Shown piece after piece: positions 55,421-64,000 of a stretch of 64,000 nucleotides of DNA. The stretch is from Neotamlana sedimentorum (lineage in GTDB: Bacteria > Bacteroidota > Bacteroidia > Flavobacteriales > Flavobacteriaceae), in the NCBI RefSeq assembly GCF_000943565.1, contig NZ_JTDW01000003.1, forward strand, positions 92,066 to 156,065. Direction: 5' to 3'. The translations under genes and the position numbers were made by a program. The notes beneath the pieces were generated by a model. The model saw only the letters and a list, made by a program, of their open reading frames with translations, searched no databases and was not told the DNA's origin. Each line of letters begins with the position of its first letter. Within the stretch, counting starts at the first letter, position 1.

Positions 55421-55830
55421 ATGACAAAAAAGCTACCATTTTGTGCGTTTATAACGTGTCTTATTTTTAATGCATCGGTTTCCCAAACTAATGTGCCGCG
55501 TATACCAGCTGATGATAGTTGGTCCATTTATATCGATACTCAAGAGGGTGTTTCTACAGATTTTAATATTTCAATTGCTACAGGTATAGAACAAAAATTA
55601 GATTTGGTTCTTCCCGATACCAAAACTACTTATATTAACCATATCAGAGCATCAGATGACAATGACGGAGGATATCAATTAAAAACAACTGGTGGGTGTT
55701 GGTACATTATAAAAAATGGTATTATTCTAAGTAAATCAACAGGAGCATATGTGGTTTGTTTAAGAACGGATTAACGAACTGCTCACTTAAAAAAATATTT
55801 GAAATGATAAAAAAAGTTATTAATCGGTAA
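55421..55830 (+). pseudogene. Remnant of a T9SS-secreted protein with frameshifted end
   Basis: The frame 55421-55774 encodes 117 aa: a signal peptide (MTKKLPFCAFITCLIFNASVSQ), a short middle (GVSTDFNISIATG ... LVLPDTKTTYI, which recalls a pectate-lyase-type start) and STGAYVVCLRT, identical to the sorting-domain end of the large protein at 56066. It then stops, whereas that protein continues SSNEVLTKKIIKN. Here the same text is spread over other frames: INELLT in one and KKIFE in another, consistent with a 2-base loss and a 1-base gain. The long body normally lying between signal peptide and sorting domain is missing. It is most likely an internally deleted, frameshifted pseudogene. Confidence 0.55.
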
Positions 55831-56065
55831 AAATGAACACTTAAATTTTCGTCAATGTTATATTTCGTCTTTTTTGGTATTTTACCGAAAATAGAATAGA
55901 GTAATAACAGGCAGTTTAAAACCAATATAAATTTGCAATAAAATAAAGACTTTTACTTAAATAAATTTACTTCCCTCGTAAATATTTATTAATCCAATCC
56001 ATTTAACGTCAAAGTAGTAGTTAGTAGTGCAAAATTTATTAGTCCCAAACTAATTAATTTAACCT
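55831..56065. other. AT-rich leader region of the large T9SS gene
   Basis: No gene is seen. ATTTTACCGAAAA-like text at 55880 repeats a stretch at 55167. The region should hold the promoter of the 1579-aa protein. Confidence 0.4.
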
Positions 56066-59000
56066 ATGAAAAAAATATTACTATTTAATTTAGTATTTGT
56101 ATTCTTTGTTTTGAGTACAAATAGTGTAAAAGCTCAGTATTGTGAAACCCAAAATATTGGTACTTCAAACAATTATTACATTTCAAATGTAAGTGTTGGT
56201 AGTATAAATAATTCAAGTTCTGGTTCTACAGGAGATTATACCTATTTTTCTTCTGTACCATCAACTTCTTTCAATGCTGGAGAAACTATTAGCGGCACAG
56301 TTACAGTTACTGTTGATGGTTGGAATAAAAATAAAAACACCCTTATTATTTGGATGAATTTTAATAATTCCGATGACGATTTCGATGATGATGGCGAAGA
56401 ATTTCAATTTACTGTTAGAGACAAAAATAACAAAAGTGGTAATAAAACCATCGATGTGCCTTTCGAAATTGAAATTCCATCAGATGTTGAAGCTGGAATA
56501 TCAAGAATGCGAATTGGTTTCAGATCTGGTCAAAGTCAAAGCTTTGATTCTTGCGATTTTAAATATAAAGCTGGAGAAATAGAAGATTATAATATAGAAT
56601 TTATAAACAGCAGTACGGTTACAACTCCAACAACCCCCGTTTTTTGTACACCATCAGACATTAACGATTATAATTACAACTATATTAGTGAGGTAAATAT
56701 TGCTAACATTAATAATGTAACAACTGGAACAACAGGTGGTTATTCCCAAATCTTAAATACAGCTGAAGAGCTAACTGTTGGTACTACGCTTACCGGAACG
56801 GTTACTGTTACAGTTGATGGATGGAACAAAAGCGAAAATACGTTAGCCATTTGGTTAAACTTTAATGAAAGTAGTGACGACGATTTCGACGATTCGGGAG
56901 AGCGTTTCTTGTTTTCAGTTCAAGGTTCTAAAGAAAAATCAGAAACAAAAACTATTGATGTACCAATTAGTATTCCCATACCAAGCAATGTCGATTTAGG
57001 AGATTCGGTAATGCGAATTGGTTTTATTACGGGTAATAGTACAGCATTTACTGCCTGCGATTTTGATTATAGAGCAGGAGAAGTAGAAGATTATAATGTT
57101 TTGTTTTCTAACGGGAACAGTATTCCGGTTTCAAACTTAGATTCCGATGGCGATGGTATTGTTGATACTATTGATGTAGATGATGATAATGATGGAATTT
57201 TAGATTCTGTTGAATGTGGGATATTGTATTGTGCCGAAAGCATAATAAACGGAGGTTTTGAAGAAACTACAGTAGCTACTGGTGGTAATAAAACAACTAA
57301 CGAATCTAATGTTCCAGGTTGGAACACCACTGCTACCGATAGTAAAATTGAACTGTGGGGAAGTGGCTTTTATGGTGTGCCATCAGCTGAAGGTAATAAT
57401 TTTGTAGAATTAAATGCTAATGAAACTTCAGCTCTATATCAAAAGCTTTGTGTATCTGCGGGTGCAAAAGTGCAATGGTCTGTTAAGCACAGAGGTAGAG
57501 ATGGAGTAGACGTAGCCGCTGTTCGAATAGGGGCCGATTTAATTTTCGCAACAACAGTAGAAACAATGTCTGACGGAACTTCTGCTTGGGGATCTTATAC
57601 TGGCGTTTATGACGTGCCAGCAGGACAAGACAACACATTTTTTATTTTCGAAGCTGTTAGTACTGCTAATGGTAATAAATCGGTAGGGAATTTTATCGAT
57701 GATATCGAAATAATTATTTTAGAAGAAGCACCATGCACAGACTCTAATGGAGATGGCTACGAAAATAAAGTAGATTTAGATAGCGATAACGATGGTATTC
57801 CAGATAATATTGAAGCCCAAACAACTTCGGGTTATATATTGCCAAGTGGCACTGTAAATACAACAGGATCTTATCCTGGATTATGGGATAACTATGGCGC
57901 AGGTTTAACACCAGTCGATACCGATAACGATGGTACACCAGATTATTTAGATAGCGATTCTGATAACGATGGTACACCAGATATTCAAGAAAACGGAATG
58001 GCGAACGCTGCAGCAGGAGCAGATGAAGATAATGATGGTTTAGATAATATTTTCGAAACTAACGGAACAAACGATCCTGTTTGGGATGTTAATGAAGATA
58101 TCGAAGATCCATCAGATTTAAGTGTACTTCCAGATACCGATGGCGATTTGGCTACTGGTGGAGATGTAGATTATAGAGATAGTTTTAATATCAATCCTCC
58201 ATCCGTTGCCAGTATAGATTTTGATGGAGTAGACGATTATTTATCGAGATCTGCTTTTTTAGAAGGATTAGACGAAGTAACTATTATGGCTTGGATAAAA
58301 TCTGATAATGGAAATTTAACCGATATGGTAATAGCTGGTGAAGATGACGGTGTAAAATTATGGTTAAAAGATGGAAGAAAACCGGCGGTGACAATAAATA
58401 CCAAGCATGCCTTAACCTCAACAACTGTGAACTGTAGTTGCGTTTTAAATTACGATGAATGGCATCATATTGCAGCAAGCTATTCAAGATACAATGGTTT
58501 AGTTAAGCTTTATGTAGATGGGGAATTGGTGGATACTACTTTAAAACTATTATCATTAACTCAAATAGAAAATAGTTCAAACTCTAACGGGAATTTTGAA
58601 ATTGGAAGGTTGTCTACTACTGATTCTGATAAACAATATTTTAAGGGGGGTATTGATGAGGTAAGAGTTTTCAATGTGGCTTTAGCCGAATCTCAAATTC
58701 AAAAAATGGTTTATCAAGAAATTGAAGCCGTTTCAGGTAATGTTTACGGTACTGTAATACCAAAACCAATTACTACTAGTGATGCATCCGAAACAATAGC
58801 ATGGGATAACCTTATAGCTTATTACCCAATGAGTAATATTGTGTCAAACACTATAACCGATTTTTCGAGTTATAACGTTGGCGCTTTAATAAATAATATT
58901 GCCAACATAGAAGACCAAACGGCACCTATGCCTTATAAGACTATTTCTGATGGCGACTGGGAAATCGAAAGTACTTGGTTATATGGAGATGTTTGGGATA

Positions 59001-60805
59001 TCGAAGATATTTCTAGTAATAAAGATTGGAGTATTGTTAAAATAGCTAGTAACGTTACAACAACAAATTCACATTCAAGTTTAGGATTAATTATTGAAGA
59101 TGGCGTTTCGTTAACAGTAAGTGATGAAAACCAGATTATGAACAGCTGGTATTTCGAATTAAATGGTGCGTTGGATTTAAAGGATGATAGCCAGTTAATT
59201 CAGACTTCAACTAGCGATTTAGTAACCTCTGCATCGGGAAAAATTCGCCGACGCCAAGAAGGAACATCAAATGCATTTTGGTATAATTATTGGGGGTCGC
59301 CTGTTGGGACGTTAAGTGCTACTAGTTTAACTAATAATAATGCTTCTACTAACAACGACAACAATACCCCTTTTAATTTAAATATGTTAAAAGATGGTGA
59401 CGATAACCCAATGACGTTTACATCAAGCTATACAGCTAGAGGTAATGTAAGTACATATTGGTTATACACTTACAAAAATGGCTTAACTTACTGGGATTGG
59501 AAAAAAATAGGAACCTCTTCAAATATTTCTCCAGCTATTGGTTATTCTCAAAAAGGAACGGGAACTTCCGAGGATTCTCAGCAGTATATTTTTGAAGGTA
59601 AACCAAACAACGGAACTGTAGTTTTAAGCGTAACAGATAAAGGTGGTTTTGGTTCTACTCCAGGGTCAACAAAAACCGAATATTTAGTTGCTAATCCTTA
59701 TCCGTCTGCTATCGATGTTCATGAGTTTATCGAGGATAATTATGGTGTTATTGCAGGCTATGTTCAATTATGGCAGCAATGGGACGGAACATCTCATAAT
59801 CTTGACGAATACGATGGTGGTTATGCCACTGTAACCAAATTAGGTTCTATAAAAGCATATCAATTTCAAGGTATCTTAGGAACTATTTTAGGTACGGTTC
59901 GTGGTACTCTAACACCGACCCGATATATTCCAGTTGGTCAAGGTTTTATGGTAGAAGTCGTTGGAGATGGTGAAATTAAATTTAAAAATAGTCAGCGTGT
60001 TTTTATAAAAGAATCTGATAGTAACGGGTCGTATAACTCAGGCTCTTTGTTCCTTAAGTCTAATTCAAAAGACGACGATAAAGGAAATACAAGTAAAGAC
60101 GAAAGTGGTGATGATTTCATGAAAATACGATTAGAAATTAATTCGATTGCTGGCCCTGAAACTAATAGAGAATTACTTTTAGGATTTAGCAGTACTACTA
60201 CCGATGCTTTTGATTATGGTTACGAAGCAGAATGTGTAGAAATAACTAATAACGATTTATTGCTAAATCTAGAGGGGGCAGATATGACCATTCAAGCTTA
60301 CGGAGAAATAACAAGCGATAAAGTTGTATCACTAAACTTTAGGTCTTCGGGAAATAATAGTTTTGAAATAACAGCAACCGAATTCGAAAGTTTTACCGAC
60401 GATCAGGAAGTATATTTACGTGATAATTTAACCGATACTTATTTTGATTTAACTGGAAACGAGGCCTATAGCTTCACTTCAGAGCAAGGTGTTTTTAACG
60501 ACCGTTTCGAAATTGTATTTCAAAGTAAGTCTAAAACATTAAGTTTAGAGCAAGCACAGTTTGATGCGAACTACATGTATTTCCAAAATTCAACCAATAC
60601 GTTTTATGTTAAAAAATTTAGTGGCTCTGCTAAAAACTTAGCCGTAATAAATATGAGAGGGCAACGTATTATGGAGTTAGAAAATGTAGACAATTCAACA
60701 TTAGAAAATGGAATAAATTTAAGTAATATATCTACTGGAGCATACGTAGTATGTTTACGTACCAGCTCAAACGAGGTGCTTACTAAAAAAATAATTAAAA
60801 ATTAA
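56066..60805 (+). CDS. Giant T9SS-secreted protein with GEVED, thrombospondin-3 and LamG domains
   Basis: This 1579-aa secreted protein has a signal peptide (to about residue 24), two GEVED domains (ending in GEIEDYN near 170 and GEVEDYN near 337), a thrombospondin type 3 calcium-binding stretch (DSDGDGIVDTIDVDDDNDG, near 358), a carbohydrate-binding-like beta domain (INGGFEETT to about 550), more type 3 repeats (about 555-700), a LamG/concanavalin-like domain ([12 protein letters not shown] to FKGGIDEVRVFN, about 714-880), a long unassigned region and a T9SS type A sorting domain (last about 85 residues, with STGAYVVCLRTSSNEVLTKK). It is likely a surface adhesin or glycan-binding protein. 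No enzyme domain was found. Confidence 0.88.
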   Translation: MKKILLFNLVFVFFVLSTNSVKAQYCETQNIGTSNNYYISNVSVGSINNSSSGSTGDYTYFSSVPSTSFNAGETISGTVTVTVDGWNKNKNTLIIWMNFNNSDDDFDDDGEEFQFTVRDKNNKSGNKTIDVPFEIEIPSDVEAGISRMRIGFRSGQSQSFDSCDFKYKAGEIEDYNIEFINSSTVTTPTTPVFCTPSDINDYNYNYISEVNIANINNVTTGTTGGYSQILNTAEELTVGTTLTGTVTVTVDGWNKSENTLAIWLNFNESSDDDFDDSGERFLFSVQGSKEKSETKTIDVPISIPIPSNVDLGDSVMRIGFITGNSTAFTACDFDYRAGEVEDYNVLFSNGNSIPVSNLDSDGDGIVDTIDVDDDNDGILDSVECGILYCAESIINGGFEETTVATGGNKTTNESNVPGWNTTATDSKIELWGSGFYGVPSAEGNNFVELNANETSALYQKLCVSAGAKVQWSVKHRGRDGVDVAAVRIGADLIFATTVETMSDGTSAWGSYTGVYDVPAGQDNTFFIFEAVSTANGNKSVGNFIDDIEIIILEEAPCTDSNGDGYENKVDLDSDNDGIPDNIEAQTTSGYILPSGTVNTTGSYPGLWDNYGAGLTPVDTDNDGTPDYLDSDSDNDGTPDIQENGMANAAAGADEDNDGLDNIFETNGTNDPVWDVNEDIEDPSDLSVLPDTDGDLATGGDVDYRDSFNINPPSVASIDFDGVDDYLSRSAFLEGLDEVTIMAWIKSDNGNLTDMVIAGEDDGVKLWLKDGRKPAVTINTKHALTSTTVNCSCVLNYDEWHHIAASYSRYNGLVKLYVDGELVDTTLKLLSLTQIENSSNSNGNFEIGRLSTTDSDKQYFKGGIDEVRVFNVALAESQIQKMVYQEIEAVSGNVYGTVIPKPITTSDASETIAWDNLIAYYPMSNIVSNTITDFSSYNVGALINNIANIEDQTAPMPYKTISDGDWEIESTWLYGDVWDIEDISSNKDWSIVKIASNVTTTNSHSSLGLIIEDGVSLTVSDENQIMNSWYFELNGALDLKDDSQLIQTSTSDLVTSASGKIRRRQEGTSNAFWYNYWGSPVGTLSATSLTNNNASTNNDNNTPFNLNMLKDGDDNPMTFTSSYTARGNVSTYWLYTYKNGLTYWDWKKIGTSSNISPAIGYSQKGTGTSEDSQQYIFEGKPNNGTVVLSVTDKGGFGSTPGSTKTEYLVANPYPSAIDVHEFIEDNYGVIAGYVQLWQQWDGTSHNLDEYDGGYATVTKLGSIKAYQFQGILGTILGTVRGTLTPTRYIPVGQGFMVEVVGDGEIKFKNSQRVFIKESDSNGSYNSGSLFLKSNSKDDDKGNTSKDESGDDFMKIRLEINSIAGPETNRELLLGFSSTTTDAFDYGYEAECVEITNNDLLLNLEGADMTIQAYGEITSDKVVSLNFRSSGNNSFEITATEFESFTDDQEVYLRDNLTDTYFDLTGNEAYSFTSEQGVFNDRFEIVFQSKSKTLSLEQAQFDANYMYFQNSTNTFYVKKFSGSAKNLAVINMRGQRIMELENVDNSTLENGINLSNISTGAYVVCLRTSSNEVLTKKIIKN

Positions 60806-60956
60806 CAAATGTGAGATTAACTAAAACTTTTGTTGTTATGAGTTTAGTTAATTTATGAAACTATTTAAATGGTAAATTTTATAAGCTAATGTGTCGGTGT
60901 ACTATTAATCAACTGGATTTATTTATGCTTAGCTAAAATGAAATAAACTAGAGCCT

Positions 60957-63900
60957 ATGTTTAAAAAGTTAACTATATTTTTAAGTTTAGTTTTGGTATT
61001 AAATATGCCATTATCTTTAGGTGCGCAATGTAATAGTTGCGATACTATTGGTCCAACAAGTGGAAATGTTACATTTTATAGTAACACAATCACTTGCTTT
61101 ACATCAAATGCTACTTTAAACGATGTTGTTTTTCAAAATAATAGTACGGTTTGTATAGCTCCCGGAGTAACTGTTACAATTCAAAATAATTTAAACACTA
61201 CAAACGGTCATGACATTTCAATAGAAGTACAGGGGACGTTAATTTTTAATCAAAGCCCAACGTTTAATGCCAATTTTTCATTAGATATTCAATCTTCAGG
61301 ATTTATTAAATCTGGAAATTCGGGTAATGGAACTTTTACTTTCAATGGTTCTGGCATAAATATTTATAAGAATTCTGGTATATCCGAATTTGGAGTTTTG
61401 CAATTTAACAATGCTTCAGCTACTAATAGTATTTATAACTATGGAACGTTCAATGTAACAAATATGAATGTGCAAGGAACAACTAATTTTACGAATCAAG
61501 AAACTTTAAATATAGGATCAAATTTTAGTTTTAGTGTCAATTCTGTGTTAACAAATTGTGGAACAATTACTACCCAATCAGGCTTTAATCTTAACGGAGG
61601 TTCTGTAATTAATACTAACATATTTAATGTAATTGGAGGAGATATAGATTATGGTAGCACAAATTCATCAATATACAATTATGCAACTATGTATATTGGA
61701 GGGAAAATTAATATGGCCGGAACGAGCAATATATTGTATAATGAGGGTTTAATTACAATAGATGGGAGTATTCAAGGCACCATTGGTAAAATTCAAGGCC
61801 CTTTAGATAATACAAAATTAGGTTATATAAAATGGAGCACTAAGCCAAATGTAGGATCTGGTGCCGAAATAGGGCCTAATTTAGATATAGAATATATAAG
61901 TGGCGGAACTGCTGCTCAAAAAGCAAATGTATATTCAACTTTTAATGGCACAGAATTAGCGAATGTATCAAAAGCCTGCGAAATTTATGGAAATTGTAGT
62001 GCATCTTTAGATACAGTTGGAGGAACGTGTGCAGACCCCGATGCCAATGTTGATGTATGTTCTAGTGGAACAATAATAGGCACACCAACAGAAAACGACC
62101 CCGATGCGGATGGTATTATTAATTCATGTGATTTAGACGATGATAACGATGGTATTTTAGACATTGTAGAAATGAATACCCCAACTGGTTATATCGATTT
62201 AGGTCAGACTTTTAGCGATAAAACATCAAGTTCGGCTGTAATAAATAATATTTTTTCATTTGGAACAAATTTTGCTAATTTCAGTTATAGTTTAGAAGGC
62301 AATGCAAATTGGGGCTCTGGTGTAAGTTCTGCATCTAAGGCAGGAATTACTGGAGATTATATTAATCTGCAAATTAAGAATTCAGATTTCGTGAATGGCG
62401 ATCAAGGAGTTTATGTTTTTGAATTTGATCAGCCAGTTCATAATTTATACTTTAAAATGGGAGGTTTCGATTTCGAAGATAGAGCAGATTTTGAAGCCAC
62501 TTTAAGTGGTGTAGAAGCTACTGTAATACTAGAAGATATAAATTTAGGCACAACAGGAACAATAGTTAATAATACTATTGTAGGATCGGCTACAGTAGCT
62601 GGAAATGCTCCTCAAAACAGTGCCGCAATTATAGTAAATGGCCCTGTTGATAAATTAGTGATTCGAACTGCAAAAAACAATGGGTCTAGCAATAATGTAA
62701 CCTTACAAATATATGAGTTAGCCTATTCTACCGAAATCCAAACGGATTTAGATAGTTATCCCAACCACTTAGATTTGGATAGTGATAACGATGGTATCCC
62801 AGATAATATAGAAGCACAACCCACAGTAGGTTATGTATTACCTACTTATGGTTATGATGATGATGGTGTAGATAACAATTACACAGGGGGCCTAGCCTTA
62901 GAAGATACGGATGGCGATGGTACCCCCGATTATATAGATTCCGATAGTGATAATGATGGTATCCTGGATATAGAAGAAAACGGGATGGCTAGTACCTTAG
63001 GCGGAACAGATACCGATAACGATGGCTTAGATGATGTTTTTGAAACCAATGGAATAAACGATTCGAGTTTAGATGTGAACGAAGATATAGAAGATCCTAC
63101 AGATTTAAGTATTTTACCAGATGCCGATGGCGATGTACTTAGCACAGGCGATGTTGATTATCGAGATGATTTAACCGTAATGTCTGATGTAGCCACCATA
63201 GATTTTGATGGTGTAGATGATTATTTAGATGGCACGCCGTTTATTACTAATTGGAATAATGGTACTATAATGAGTTGGGTAAAAATATCTCATGATAATG
63301 CTGGTAACCTGCCGGATAATTACAGTATAGCTGGACAAGAAAGTATGCGTATTTATATTACTAAAGGCCGTACCCCAGCATTTTATGTTATTACTCAAAA
63401 TCAGGTGACCTCTTCGAGTAACTACCCATCGAGTAATATTAGTGTACAACCCGATCCGTTATTAGGTATAAGTTTAGAGAACGATATGTGGTACCATGTA
63501 GCTGGTGTGTTTAATTCCTCAGAGCAAACCGTAAAGCTGTATTTAAACGGAGAGTTAGTAGGTACAACTTCAAGTGCATATTTAAATTCTGAGCTAATCA
63601 CACAAAATTATAATGGCACACCGCATATTTATTCCACTCGCGAATTTACTATAGGGAGATATCCAACTAATACAAGTACGGCAGGTTTTGGTCATTTTAG
63701 AGGAAGTATAGATGAAGTACGTGTATTCGATACGGCCTTAACGGAGGAGCAAATTCAGCAAATGGTATATCAAGAGATAGAAAATAATGGAGGTGTAATA
63801 CGTGGTAAGGCTATCCCAAAAGATGTAGAAGATCATAGTTTAGGTAGTAAAGTGTCGTGGTTAAATTTACAAGCCTATTACCCCATGACCGATATTGTAA

Positions 63901-64000
63901 GTTCAACCACTAACGATTATTCTAGTGCAGGTAATAATCTAACGTTACACAACATAACAACAGTACAAGCCCAAACAGCGCCTTTACCCTACGAGACTAT
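60957..64000 (+). CDS. Second giant surface protein with thrombospondin-3 and LamG domains (3' partial)
   Basis: The frame is open from the ATG at 60957 to the end of the window (1014 codons), so the gene continues outside. It begins with a signal peptide ([19 protein letters not shown]), then a long Asn/Thr/Gly-rich region of repetitive beta rungs (residues about 25-330). Thrombospondin type 3 stretches follow ([17 protein letters not shown] near 380 and [13 protein letters not shown] near 605), with a beta domain between them. A LamG domain ([11 protein letters not shown] to [12 protein letters not shown], about 748-930) closely matches that of the upstream paralogue, including the segment after it (YYPM ... 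TAPLPYET). A T9SS sorting domain is expected downstream. Surface adhesion is inferred. Confidence 0.85.
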   Translation, partial: MFKKLTIFLSLVLVLNMPLSLGAQCNSCDTIGPTSGNVTFYSNTITCFTSNATLNDVVFQNNSTVCIAPGVTVTIQNNLNTTNGHDISIEVQGTLIFNQSPTFNANFSLDIQSSGFIKSGNSGNGTFTFNGSGINIYKNSGISEFGVLQFNNASATNSIYNYGTFNVTNMNVQGTTNFTNQETLNIGSNFSFSVNSVLTNCGTITTQSGFNLNGGSVINTNIFNVIGGDIDYGSTNSSIYNYATMYIGGKINMAGTSNILYNEGLITIDGSIQGTIGKIQGPLDNTKLGYIKWSTKPNVGSGAEIGPNLDIEYISGGTAAQKANVYSTFNGTELANVSKACEIYGNCSASLDTVGGTCADPDANVDVCSSGTIIGTPTENDPDADGIINSCDLDDDNDGILDIVEMNTPTGYIDLGQTFSDKTSSSAVINNIFSFGTNFANFSYSLEGNANWGSGVSSASKAGITGDYINLQIKNSDFVNGDQGVYVFEFDQPVHNLYFKMGGFDFEDRADFEATLSGVEATVILEDINLGTTGTIVNNTIVGSATVAGNAPQNSAAIIVNGPVDKLVIRTAKNNGSSNNVTLQIYELAYSTEIQTDLDSYPNHLDLDSDNDGIPDNIEAQPTVGYVLPTYGYDDDGVDNNYTGGLALEDTDGDGTPDYIDSDSDNDGILDIEENGMASTLGGTDTDNDGLDDVFETNGINDSSLDVNEDIEDPTDLSILPDADGDVLSTGDVDYRDDLTVMSDVATIDFDGVDDYLDGTPFITNWNNGTIMSWVKISHDNAGNLPDNYSIAGQESMRIYITKGRTPAFYVITQNQVTSSSNYPSSNISVQPDPLLGISLENDMWYHVAGVFNSSEQTVKLYLNGELVGTTSSAYLNSELITQNYNGTPHIYSTREFTIGRYPTNTSTAGFGHFRGSIDEVRVFDTALTEEQIQQMVYQEIENNGGVIRGKAIPKDVEDHSLGSKVSWLNLQAYYPMTDIVSSTTNDYSSAGNNLTLHNITTVQAQTAPLPYET

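Noticed and set aside
57141..58180. Short repeated GATAACGATGGTA-like DNA units that could be mistaken for a repeat array
   Set aside because: They encode the aspartate-rich thrombospondin type 3 repeats in frame; spacers are coding and the units are not identical.
62930..63449. Minus-strand open frames of 71 and 74 codons
   Set aside because: They run antisense through the thrombospondin and LamG coding sequence of the large protein and have Ser-rich shadow composition.

Overview
The window is chromosomal DNA of a low-GC marine-type Bacteroidota, most likely a member of the Flavobacteriaceae. The pointers are a SusC/SusD pair, many TonB-dependent receptors, several type IX secretion (T9SS) C-terminal sorting domains of both the PorU-processed (type A) and gliding-associated (type B) kinds, TAnnTTTG-type promoter boxes, almost no Shine-Dalgarno sequences, and an atpD-atpC pair detached from the rest of the ATP synthase genes. 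No rRNA, tRNA, CRISPR array, transposase or phage gene was seen.

Layout. 1-8863 is the right part of a polysaccharide utilisation locus: SusC (cut by the window edge), SusD, an unusual GDPD-GH16 fusion, an endonuclease/exonuclease/phosphatase-fold lipoprotein and a GH3 beta-glucosidase. It probably handles a beta-1,3-glucan, perhaps one carrying phosphodiester groups. 9066-12656 holds an ornithine-lipid synthase-like acyltransferase, a GNAT acetyltransferase and fbp. 12750-16113 holds secreted and outer-membrane proteins, including a decapitated gene. 16335-19011 is a TPR histidine kinase with its LuxR-type response regulator. 19093-24545 holds a barrel protein, a JmjC-like protein, and a TonB receptor divergent from a MocR-type regulator that has lost its PLP lysine. 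24638-26350 contains a DUF2975/Cro-like pair and small proteins.

26377-31489 is a probable SOS mutagenesis cassette: a self-cleaving S24 repressor divergent from dnaE2-like and dinB genes. 31645-36833 looks like a lipid or LPS glycosylation set (UDP-uronate epimerase, GT2, flippase-like protein, ArnT-like GT39, PAP2 phosphatase). 36960-39005 is a BspA-like surface protein. 39166-41066 is atpC-atpD, with a dispersed repeat lodged between them. 41234-45660 is a TonB receptor plus SGNH lipoprotein pair. 45852-50181 contains glmS, a DUF4270 lipoprotein and a half-length GT5 protein.

50363-55127 is the panC-panD-UPF0104-esterase-radA run. 55421-64000 is an array of T9SS-exported proteins: a broken remnant and two very large paralogues with thrombospondin type-3 and LamG domains, the second leaving the window. 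Several starts were moved to an internal ATG where the longest frame began at an upstream TTG; a few genes seem to have only TTG or GTG starts.
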